Assembly (NCBI GenBank): GCA_023430825.1
Contig: JAEYYL010000366.1
Coordinates: forward strand, 1-10,484
Direction: 5' to 3'
DNA: 10,484 nucleotides
Source of the DNA: Verrucomicrobiota bacterium
GTDB taxonomy: Bacteria > Verrucomicrobiota > Verrucomicrobiia > Opitutales > Opitutaceae
The notes under the pieces are model-generated. The model did not search any database and was not told where the DNA came from. It saw only the letters and a program-made list of their open reading frames with translations. Position numbers and translations under genes: made by a program. The first letter of the stretch is position 1; the number at the start of each line of letters is the position of its first letter. Positions 1-5,279 of the stretch are shown here, piece after piece.

Positions 1-1
1 A

Positions 2-42
2 CCCCCCCCCGCCCCCCCCGCCCCCCCCCCGCCACGGGGGGG
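2..42. repeat. Interrupted C homopolymer with adjoining hairpin
   Basis: Nine, eight and ten consecutive C residues (2-10, 12-19, 21-30) are separated only by single G residues at 11 and 20. A run of seven G residues at 36-42 can pair with C24-30 across a 5-nt loop. Read on the minus strand, which is the direction of the hydrolase gene ending at 60, this is three long G runs and could form a G-quadruplex in DNA or in the 3' tail of the mRNA. There is no T tract, so it is not a classical terminator. The length of such a tract is error-prone in sequencing and could also vary in the cell. Confidence 0.75.
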
Positions 43-59
43 CGCACCCGGCCAGAGCC

Positions 60-1334
60 TCAAAGCTCCTTCACGCGGATCCGTCGATACTCGAACTGCC
101 CGCGGTCGCTCTCCAGCCCGATCGGCCCATCCGCCGGCACCGGCATCGCATCGATCAGCACTTCGCCGTTGCACGTCGCGTGCGCGAGCCCCCCTTTCAC
201 CGTCACCACGATTTCGTTCCATTCGAGCGGACGATATTTCTGCAGCGTCTTGTAAGGCCCCGCGATCAGGTAGTCGCGGCACTGCAGTTGTGGTTGCCGA
301 ATGAATACACCGCTGTCCGCGTTCGGGCTCGCGCGAAATTCCAGCCGCAGTTCGAAATCCCGCGGAAACGTCCGCGTCGTCCACAGCGTTTTGTAATCCC
401 GCTCCGTGTGCGCGACGGTCACGACGAGCCGGCTGTTCTTCGCCAGATAACGCCCGTCGTCGCTCACGGTTTTCCCGTCGAGCGCCGGCTGGCCCCTGTA
501 GCCCCAGCCGCTGAGATCGCGGCCATTGAACAGGCTCGTGAAGCCCGGCTCCGGCGTAAAATCGTCCGGCCACGCCGCGAGCAGCCCGACCGTCTCCATG
601 ATCGGCCGCAGCGCCTTCTCCCACTTCGCATAACCGACGTCGTTGGGATGCAGCAGATCCGGAAACTCGTCCGCCTTCGCATCGCCTTTCGCGTCGGCGA
701 ACAACGCCCACGTGTCGAGCATCGTCACCTGCGGCTGGTCTTTCACCGCGTCGAAATACAACTGGTTCAGCTTGTCGATCTGCACCTTCGGCCGCCGCAT
801 CGAAGTCGAGCTCGGCATCACGCGACAGAGGATCACCGGCATCGATGCGTTGTGCTCGCGCAACGCCGCGAGGATCAGCTTCAAGTTGCCCGCCACGATT
901 TCCGGCGCCGCCCACTCCTCGAGATCGTTCGTCCCGATCAGCAGCACCACGCCCTTCGGATTCAGCGCGATCACGTCCTCCTGCAGCCGGATCAACGCCC
1001 CGCGCGTCGTGTCGCCGCTGATCCCGCGGTTCGCGACCTTCACGCCGGGAAACTGGCTGCCCAGGTGATCGCCCCAGCCCTGCGTGATCGAGTCGCCGAG
1101 AAACACGATCGCACCCTGATCCTGTTCCACGCGCTGCGCCCACGCGCTGCGGCGACTCTCCCACAAGCCCCGAAACCAGTCGTAGCGCCGGATTGGCCCC
1201 GCACCTGGCAGCCCGTCATCGGTCGCGGGAATTTGAAAAGACTTCGTCGCGGACGCCGCCGTCGCACCGGCCGCGTAACCAGGAAAACCGGCCGCAAGCG
1301 CACCGGCGAGAACAAGAAAAACAAGACGTTTCAT
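60..1334 (-). CDS. Secreted SGNH/GDSL hydrolase fused to a C-terminal DUF1080 (3-keto-disaccharide hydrolase) domain
   Basis: The product has 424 residues. It starts with a Sec-type signal peptide (basic MKRL, a hydrophobic core to about residue 20, then an Ala-rich cleavage region to about 29), so it is exported. Residues ~75-255 form an SGNH esterase domain: GDSI at 80-83 with nucleophile Ser82, a block II glycine in RGISGD (103-108), GTND at 134-137, and DLLH at 226-229 supplying the catalytic Asp and His. Residues ~265-423 match DUF1080/PF06439: LFNGRDLSGW at 268, DSGVFIR at 340, EWNEIVV at 371 and a C-terminal GPIGLESD then FEYRRIRVKEL. SGNH enzymes often remove acyl groups from carbohydrates, and DUF1080 proteins cleave or bind oxidised sugars. 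A role in polysaccharide breakdown at the envelope is therefore inferred, with substrate unknown. The frame stays open upstream to 1676, but Met at 1334 is chosen because it begins the signal peptide; no clear Shine-Dalgarno is present. It is transcribed separately from ndk, whose terminator lies upstream. Confidence 0.9.
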   Translation of the reverse strand: MKRLVFLVLAGALAAGFPGYAAGATAASATKSFQIPATDDGLPGAGPIRRYDWFRGLWESRRSAWAQRVEQDQGAIVFLGDSITQGWGDHLGSQFPGVKVANRGISGDTTRGALIRLQEDVIALNPKGVVLLIGTNDLEEWAAPEIVAGNLKLILAALREHNASMPVILCRVMPSSTSMRRPKVQIDKLNQLYFDAVKDQPQVTMLDTWALFADAKGDAKADEFPDLLHPNDVGYAKWEKALRPIMETVGLLAAWPDDFTPEPGFTSLFNGRDLSGWGYRGQPALDGKTVSDDGRYLAKNSRLVVTVAHTERDYKTLWTTRTFPRDFELRLEFRASPNADSGVFIRQPQLQCRDYLIAGPYKTLQKYRPLEWNEIVVTVKGGLAHATCNGEVLIDAMPVPADGPIGLESDRGQFEYRRIRVKEL

Positions 1335-1456
1335 GGGTTGGGGTTGAGATCGAAAATCGGACACCTTCGCCGCCCAAAGGCAATGCCCGCCTCTCCCCAC
1401 CCCAACTCGCACGTGGAAAAAAACTCCCCAGCGAGGTCGCCCCCGCCCCAACACAT

Positions 1457-1477
1457 TTGTCATATAATGTATGACAA
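1457..1477. promoter_or_regulatory. Palindromic element, copy 1 (candidate operator)
   Basis: The arms TTGTCATA (1457-1464) and TATGACAA (1470-1477) are perfect inverted repeats around the 5-bp spacer TAATG. The 20 bases TTGTCATATAATGTATGACA recur exactly at 1701-1720. It is strongly AT-rich within very GC-rich DNA and sits about 120 bp upstream of the hydrolase start. The size and symmetry suit a dimeric transcription regulator. It includes TATAAT on the plus strand, but no matching -35 and no plus-strand gene follows, so it is not called a promoter. Which protein family binds it cannot be decided from the sequence. Confidence 0.55.
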
Positions 1478-1500
1478 TCGCCCGCCCGCATTCGCGCCCC

Positions 1501-1570
1501 CGCACGCCGGTCACGCAAGCCTGCGTCGGTGCATCGCGCACGCCCGTCGAGCAAGCCTGCGTCGGCGCAT
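1501..1570. repeat. Tandem direct repeat, two copies, 36-bp period
   Basis: Positions 1501-1534 and 1537-1570 match at 30 of 34 bases and begin with CGCACGCC; both contain GCAAGCCTGCGTCGG. The first copy contains a small inverted repeat, ACGCA-AGCC-TGCGT (1513-1526), whose outer pairs are lost in the second copy. A third partial start (CGCACG) follows at about 1574. The pair lies between the two palindromes. Read as protein it gives a repeated peptide, but I take this as a by-product of the DNA repeat. Confidence 0.8.
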
Positions 1571-1700
1571 CCCGCACGTCCCCGCGCCCCGCACCTCTAC
1601 CCCAGACGGGGCCACGCCAATCGGAGCACGCTCGCACCGTCCTGAGCGCCACCGAACGCGCAACATCGACGTCCACGCCTTCAGCACCGCGCCAGTCACA

Positions 1701-1720
1701 TTGTCATATAATGTATGACA
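1701..1720. promoter_or_regulatory. Palindromic element, copy 2 (candidate operator)
   Basis: This is an exact 20-base copy of the element at 1457-1476, again preceded by CACA. The 19-bp palindromic core is at 1702-1720. It lies 22 bp beyond the T tract of the ndk terminator, so it belongs to the control region of the hydrolase gene rather than to ndk. The spacing between the two copies is 244 bp, close to 23.2 helical turns at 10.5 bp per turn, which would be compatible with looping by a repressor (inference). An alternative is that the copies are the ends of a small inserted unit of about 264 bp. Confidence 0.55.
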
Positions 1721-1742
1721 TTCTCCCGGGTTCCAAAGGCCC

Positions 1743-1779
1743 AAAAAAAGCCGTGCACCGCAAGTGCGGCGCACGGCTT
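1743..1779 (-). terminator. Rho-independent terminator of ndk
   Basis: The outer stem GCCGTGC (1750-1756) pairs with GCACGGC (1771-1777), and the inner stem CCGC (1758-1761) pairs with GCGG (1766-1769) around the tetraloop AAGT. One A-C mismatch separates the two stems. On the minus strand the hairpin is followed directly by seven T residues (complement of A1743-1749). It begins 22 bp after the ndk stop codon. This is the only textbook intrinsic terminator in the window. Confidence 0.92.
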
Positions 1780-1801
1780 CGCGAGATTTTGAACTACCCG
1801 A

Positions 1802-2218
1802 TCAGGCAAACAACTCGTCGGTCTTGAAGAAACGCGCCAGCTCGGCCTTCGCGTTCTCGTCGCTGTCCGACGCGTGCACGACGTTCTTCATCATCTCCGT
1901 GCCGAAGTCGCCGCGGATCGTGCCCTTCGCCGCCTTGCGCGAATCGGTCGGCCCGAGCAAATCGCGCACCTTCTGGACGATGTTCTCGCCCTGCAGCGCC
2001 ATCGCGATCACCGGCCGCGAGCTCATGAACTGCTCGATCTCCGGATAGAACGGCTTGTCCGCCACGTGGGCGTAATGCTCGCGGAGTTTCTCCGCGGTGA
2101 GCCGCATCATTTTGCAGCCGACGACTTCGAAGCCCGCGGCTTCAAAGCGGCTGAGGACGGTGCCGACCACACGCTTTTCCATGCAGTCGGGCTTAAAAAT
2201 AACGAACGTTTTCTGCAT
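1802..2218 (-). CDS. ndk: Nucleoside diphosphate kinase
   Basis: The product has 138 residues, the usual size for bacterial NDK. The enzyme transfers the gamma phosphate of ATP to other (d)NDPs through a phosphohistidine, balancing NTP and dNTP pools in the cytosol. The active-site His115 lies in NVVHASDS (112-119), the family's N-x-V-H-x-S-D-S signature. FKPD at 8-11 matches the IKPD of the family, and TIRGDFG (100-106) is the conserved nucleotide-binding segment. The frame stays open for nine more codons, but Met at 2218 is chosen because QKTFVIFKPD is the normal N-terminus. No Shine-Dalgarno is visible. ndk follows the fusion gene on the same strand after 136 bp, so it may have its own promoter. 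Transcription ends at the hairpin at 1743-1779. Confidence 0.97.
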   Translation of the reverse strand: MQKTFVIFKPDCMEKRVVGTVLSRFEAAGFEVVGCKMMRLTAEKLREHYAHVADKPFYPEIEQFMSSRPVIAMALQGENIVQKVRDLLGPTDSRKAAKGTIRGDFGTEMMKNVVHASDSDENAKAELARFFKTDELFA

Positions 2219-2232
2219 ATGAACGGCCCAAC

Positions 2233-2263
2233 CTAGGCCCCGCACCGATTTTGAAAAGCCTAG
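2233..2263. promoter_or_regulatory. Short dyad in the ndk upstream region
   Basis: CTAGGC (2233-2238) and GCCTAG (2258-2263) form a 6-bp inverted repeat 15 bp upstream of the ndk start. On the minus strand TTTTCA and TAGGTT occur inside it with 16-bp spacing, which is at best a poor sigma-70-like match. It is recorded as a possible ndk control site because the 136-bp gap suggests an independent promoter; a chance dyad is also possible. Confidence 0.25.
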
Positions 2264-2297
2264 ACTTCGCCCCGTGCCACCGCTCGGCCGTTTTCCT

Positions 2298-2363
2298 CTC
2301 AGCCTTCAGGTCTCAGCCCTCAGGTCTCAGGTTTCAGGTCTCAGCTTTCAGGTCTCAGGTTTC
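2298..2363. repeat. Heptad tandem repeat array (14-bp double unit)
   Basis: Four 14-bp units of the form CTCAGSYYTCAGGT start at 2298, 2312, 2326 and 2340, with a partial fifth at 2354-2363. Each unit is two variant 7-mers (YTCAG followed by GT, CC or CT), so the basic period is 7 bp with about nine copies. Substitutions sit mostly at the sixth and seventh base of each heptad. The array overlaps the last three codons of the SRPBCC-TIGR01777 gene, and its stop codon TGA (2357-2355) is part of a repeat unit. No hairpin-forming ability is evident. Confidence 0.9.
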
Positions 2364-3740
2364 CGCCTCCCCCCGCTCCCGCCCCATCACCTGCCGCAAC
2401 GCCGTCTCCAGCTCCGCCCCCCGAAACCCAAATTTCATCTCCTCCAGTCGCCGCGGCACCAGCCGCCCGCTCGAAAGCAACGTATCTTCCGCCATCTGCC
2501 CAAACACCGCGCGCAACATCACCGCCGGCACCGGCATCCCCGCCGGCCGGCGCAACACCCGCCCGAGCGTCGCCGCGAACTCCGCATTCCTCACCGGCTG
2601 CGGCGCCACGACGTTGATCGCGCCGCTGCATCCCCGCTCGACGATCGCGTGGTGAATCGCCGCGACCGCGTCATCGATGCCGATCCAGCTCATCCACTGC
2701 CGGCCGTCGCCGACGCGCCCGCCCACGCCCGCTCGAAACACCGGCAGCAGTTTCGCGAGGGCCCCGCCCGCCGGCGTCAACACCACGCCGAAACGCAACC
2801 GCGTCGTGCGCACGCCCAACGCCTCCGCTTTCAACGCCTCCGCTTCCCACCGCCGGCAAACCTCCGCCAAAAATCCCGCGCCGTCCGCCGCGTCCTCCGG
2901 CAGCACTTCGTCGCCGCGATCGCCATAGATTCCCGCCGCCGACGCGCTCACGAACACCTCGGGTTTGCGCGCCAGCCGCGCCATCGCCCGCACCAGCGTC
3001 GCCGTCGCGTCCACCCGACTCGCGAGAATCTCCTCGAGCCGCCGCGCCGTCCATCGGCCCGCGCCGACGTTCGTCCCGGACAAATTCACGATCGCGTCCG
3101 CGCCTTCCAGCGCCGCCGGGTCCAACTCACCCGCTGCCGGATTCCACCACACCTCGCCCTCCCCCGCCGGCTTTCGCCGCACCAGCCGCCGCACCGCATG
3201 TCCTTGCGTCTGCAAAAACGGCACCAGCGTCGTCCCCACCAATCCCGAAGCACCCGCAATAAGTATCCGCTTTGGCACGACAGCGCCCCGCTCGAGGTCC
3301 GCCTTCGTCGTTTCCTGCCGCCAGCGAAACAGCCGCTCGAGCTTCCGCCGTGCAAATCCTCCGCCCACCGCGCGCCCAAGCCCGCCTCCCGGCAGCCGAT
3401 ACGTGATCTCGTCCGTCAACCAGCACGCCTCCGCGCCATCGGCCGTGAACCGGTGCACGTGCTCCCACTTGGCGAACGGCCCGCTCAGCTGCACATCGCG
3501 AAACTGCACGCCCGCGACATAGTCGCGATGCTCCACCCGCCACTCGCTCCATACCGGGCCGACCTTCGAGCGAACGGTCACCCGCGCGCCATCGCGCACC
3601 CCACCCGTCGCCTCCACAATCTCCACGCGTTCCCACGGCGGACACAACCGCGCCAGCGCGCCCGGCCGCTCATGCCAGGCGAACACCTCGTTCACCGGAC
3701 GCTCGATCCGCACCGTCCGTGAAAAAACGTCATCCTTCAT
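2355..3740 (-). CDS. SRPBCC domain fused to TIGR01777-family NAD(P)-binding epimerase-like protein (YfcH type)
   Basis: The product has 461 residues and two parts. Residues 1-~150 look like an SRPBCC/polyketide cyclase-like ligand pocket (FSRTVRIERPVNEVFAWHERPGALARL). Residues ~156-455 form a Rossmann extended-SDR domain of the TIGR01777 group: KRILIAGASGLVG with the glycine motif at 163-169, VNLSGTNV at 218, SASAAGIYG at 265-273 (candidate catalytic Tyr272), MSWIGIDD at 350, and a C-terminal DUF1731-like end (MLRAVFGQMAEDTLLSSGRLVPRRLEE). Most relatives, such as E. coli YfcH, lack the N-terminal domain; the fusion is known in some phyla. The substrate is unknown. Met at 3740 is chosen because its ATG overlaps the phr stop in ATGA and no Shine-Dalgarno is visible, implying coupled translation. 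The frame is open far upstream into phr, but that part is a shadow. Its partnership with photolyase suggests a light or oxidative stress link (inference). Confidence 0.92.
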   Translation of the reverse strand: MKDDVFSRTVRIERPVNEVFAWHERPGALARLCPPWERVEIVEATGGVRDGARVTVRSKVGPVWSEWRVEHRDYVAGVQFRDVQLSGPFAKWEHVHRFTADGAEACWLTDEITYRLPGGGLGRAVGGGFARRKLERLFRWRQETTKADLERGAVVPKRILIAGASGLVGTTLVPFLQTQGHAVRRLVRRKPAGEGEVWWNPAAGELDPAALEGADAIVNLSGTNVGAGRWTARRLEEILASRVDATATLVRAMARLARKPEVFVSASAAGIYGDRGDEVLPEDAADGAGFLAEVCRRWEAEALKAEALGVRTTRLRFGVVLTPAGGALAKLLPVFRAGVGGRVGDGRQWMSWIGIDDAVAAIHHAIVERGCSGAINVVAPQPVRNAEFAATLGRVLRRPAGMPVPAVMLRAVFGQMAEDTLLSSGRLVPRRLEEMKFGFRGAELETALRQVMGRERGEAET

Positions 3741-5233
3741 AATAAGCTTGGGACGCCCGTCCCCGATCGCCCTGACTTCGCCGCGTCGCCGCCGCGCAAC
3801 GCCTTGAACGCCGCGAGCGCCTCCGCCCGCGCCGTCGCATGATCGACGATCGGCCGCGGATAATTCTCTCCCAGCTGCACGCCCGCCTTCGTCAACCGGT
3901 CTGCCGGCGCCGTCCAAGGCGCATGGATACACTCCGCCGGCAGCCCCGCCAGCTCCGGCACCCAGCGCCGCACGTAGTCGCCGTTCGCGTCGAACTTCTC
4001 GCCCTGGAGCACCGGCGCGAAAATCCGAAAATACGGCGCCGCGTCCGCCCCGCAGCCCGCGCTCCACTGCCAGCCGAGCGTGTTGCTCGCCAGGTCGGCG
4101 TCGACCAGCGTGTCCCAGAACCACGCCGCACCGCGCGTCCACGGCCGCCGCAGGTGTTTCACCAGAAACGACGCCACGATCATCCGGACGCGATTGTGCA
4201 TCCAGCCCGTCTGCCACAACTGCCGCATGCCTGCGTCGACGATCGGATAACCCGTCCGTCCGCGCTGCCACGCGCGCAACTTCACATCGCCGGCATCATC
4301 CGCCCACGCGAACCGCGCGAACTCCTCGCGCAGCGGCGCCACCGGCGTCTGCGGAAAACGGAACAGCAGGTGATACGCAAACTCCCGCCAGCCGATCTCG
4401 CTCAGGAATACACGCGCCCCGTTGCTCGGCGGAAACACCCCGCTCGCCTTCGCGCGCGCCTTCACCGCCGCCCACACCTGACGCGGGGAAAGCTCGCCGA
4501 AGTGCAGCGCCGGCGAAAGCTGCGAAGTCCCGTCGCGGTCCGGCAGATTGCGCGCATCGTCGTAATCGTCCATCGCGCTCGCCACGAACCGCGCCAGTCG
4601 TTTCGCCGCGCCCACCTCGCCCGGCTGCCAGATTTTTCCCCACCCATCGGCCCACCCCCGCCGCGGCAACAATTCCAGCTCGGCCAGCGTCATCACGCGC
4701 GGCCACTTTCCCGGCCCGATCAGCGCACCCGCGGCCAGCTTCGTCGGCGGTGCGACCGGAATCGTCAGGCAATGCCGCCAATACGGCGTGAATACCTGAA
4801 ACGGCTTGCCCTGCTTGTTGGCGATCGCATGCGGTTCGTTGAGCAGCGCACCGTTGAAACTTTTCACCTCCACGCCGTTCGCCCCGAGCGTCGCCTTGAT
4901 TGCCGCATCGCGCGCCACCGCCGCCGGCTCGTAACGACGATTCCAATACACCGCGTCCGCCCCGGTTTCCCCGAGCAACTCGCGCAGCACCGCGTCACTC
5001 GCGCCGCGCCGCAGCGCCAACCGCGAACCCCGCTCACGCAGCCCCTCGTCCAGCGCCGCCAGCGAATGATGCAGCCACCACCGTGACGCACCGCCCGGCG
5101 CCCACGCGCCTTCGCCCCCATCATCCGCGATATAAACCGGCACGACCGCGCCACCGCGCGCGACCGCCGCCTGCAGCGCCGGATTATCCTGCAGCCGCAG
5201 ATCCTGCCGGAACCAGACGATCGTCGTTTTCAT
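3737..5233 (-). CDS. phr: Deoxyribodipyrimidine photolyase (FAD-dependent, cryptochrome/photolyase family)
   Basis: The product has 498 residues. It repairs UV-induced cyclobutane pyrimidine dimers in DNA using blue light and FADH-. The N-terminal antenna domain is at ~1-130 (TIVWFRQDLRLQDNPAL at 4-20) and the helical FAD domain at ~205-480. FAD and DNA-binding signatures are clear: TSQLSPALHFGELSPR (236-251), WREFAYHLL (282-290), TGYPIVDAGMRQLWQTGWMH (327-346) and DAAPYFRIF (397-405). Trp365 and Trp388 align by spacing with E. coli Trp359 and Trp382 of the electron-transfer chain, and Trp310 is the likely third. The overall pattern fits a class I CPD photolyase; a (6-4) or cryptochrome role is less likely. 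The last ~18 residues are a Gly/Ser-rich tail beyond the conserved core. A purine-rich GGGGAAGGG precedes the ATG. The gene sits between glgA (46 bp upstream, with a hairpin between) and the fusion gene, which it overlaps by 4 bp. Confidence 0.96.
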   Translation of the reverse strand: MKTTIVWFRQDLRLQDNPALQAAVARGGAVVPVYIADDGGEGAWAPGGASRWWLHHSLAALDEGLRERGSRLALRRGASDAVLRELLGETGADAVYWNRRYEPAAVARDAAIKATLGANGVEVKSFNGALLNEPHAIANKQGKPFQVFTPYWRHCLTIPVAPPTKLAAGALIGPGKWPRVMTLAELELLPRRGWADGWGKIWQPGEVGAAKRLARFVASAMDDYDDARNLPDRDGTSQLSPALHFGELSPRQVWAAVKARAKASGVFPPSNGARVFLSEIGWREFAYHLLFRFPQTPVAPLREEFARFAWADDAGDVKLRAWQRGRTGYPIVDAGMRQLWQTGWMHNRVRMIVASFLVKHLRRPWTRGAAWFWDTLVDADLASNTLGWQWSAGCGADAAPYFRIFAPVLQGEKFDANGDYVRRWVPELAGLPAECIHAPWTAPADRLTKAGVQLGENYPRPIVDHATARAEALAAFKALRGGDAAKSGRSGTGVPSLL

Positions 5234-5246
5234 CCGCCCTTCCCCA

Positions 5247-5270
5247 GTAGGGCAGGTCTCCGACCTGCCC
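5247..5270. repeat. GTAG-headed REP-like hairpin between glgA and phr
   Basis: GTAG (5247-5250) is followed by a perfect 9-bp stem, GGGCAGGTC (5250-5258) with GACCTGCCC (5262-5270), around a 3-nt loop. REP elements mobilised by RAYT transposases are typically such hairpins with a GTAG or GGAG head. No T tract follows on either strand, so it is not an intrinsic terminator. It occupies most of the 46-bp gap between the glgA stop and phr start and ends just before the phr purine-rich site. It could stabilise glgA mRNA or separate expression of the two genes (inference). Confidence 0.7.
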
Positions 5271-5279
5271 CTTCGGTTT

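Larger units (their letters stand above)
1335..1801. other. 467-bp gene-free region between ndk and the hydrolase gene
   Basis: I see no credible gene here. Open frames exist on both strands but consist of low-complexity Arg/Ala/Pro/Thr strings produced by the repeats. From right to left the region holds the ndk terminator, a 20-bp palindrome (1701-1720), GC-rich filler, a 36-bp tandem duplication (1501-1570), a second copy of the palindrome (1457-1476), and about 120 bp of C-rich leader before the hydrolase start. The hydrolase promoter must lie here, but no convincing -35/-10 pair could be picked out on the minus strand. Confidence 0.7.

Noticed and set aside
1335..1676. N-terminal extension of the hydrolase with repeated peptide
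   Set aside because: The extension is a read-through of the 36-bp DNA repeat and one palindrome, and it would place the signal peptide in the middle of the protein.
180..1718. 512-codon plus-strand open frame opposite the hydrolase gene
   Set aside because: The Arg/His/Pro-rich low-complexity translation is typical of the reverse of a GC-rich gene, and the other strand encodes a complete SGNH-DUF1080 protein.
1458..1720. CRISPR-like array
   Set aside because: Only two palindromic copies exist, with a 225-bp interval, no regular spacers and no cas genes.
1471..1827. 118-codon plus-strand ORF starting inside the first palindrome
   Set aside because: TATAAT and ATG inside the palindrome looked like a leaderless gene, but the translation is low complexity and runs through the ndk terminator and into ndk antisense.
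2298..2363. Terminator for the SRPBCC-TIGR01777 gene
   Set aside because: The heptads are direct, not inverted, and no T tract follows on the minus strand.
3741..4271. N-terminal extension of the SRPBCC-TIGR01777 frame into phr (177 codons)
   Set aside because: The extension overlaps the photolyase coding sequence and has no recognisable domain. The ATGA overlap start at 3740 gives a complete SRPBCC domain.
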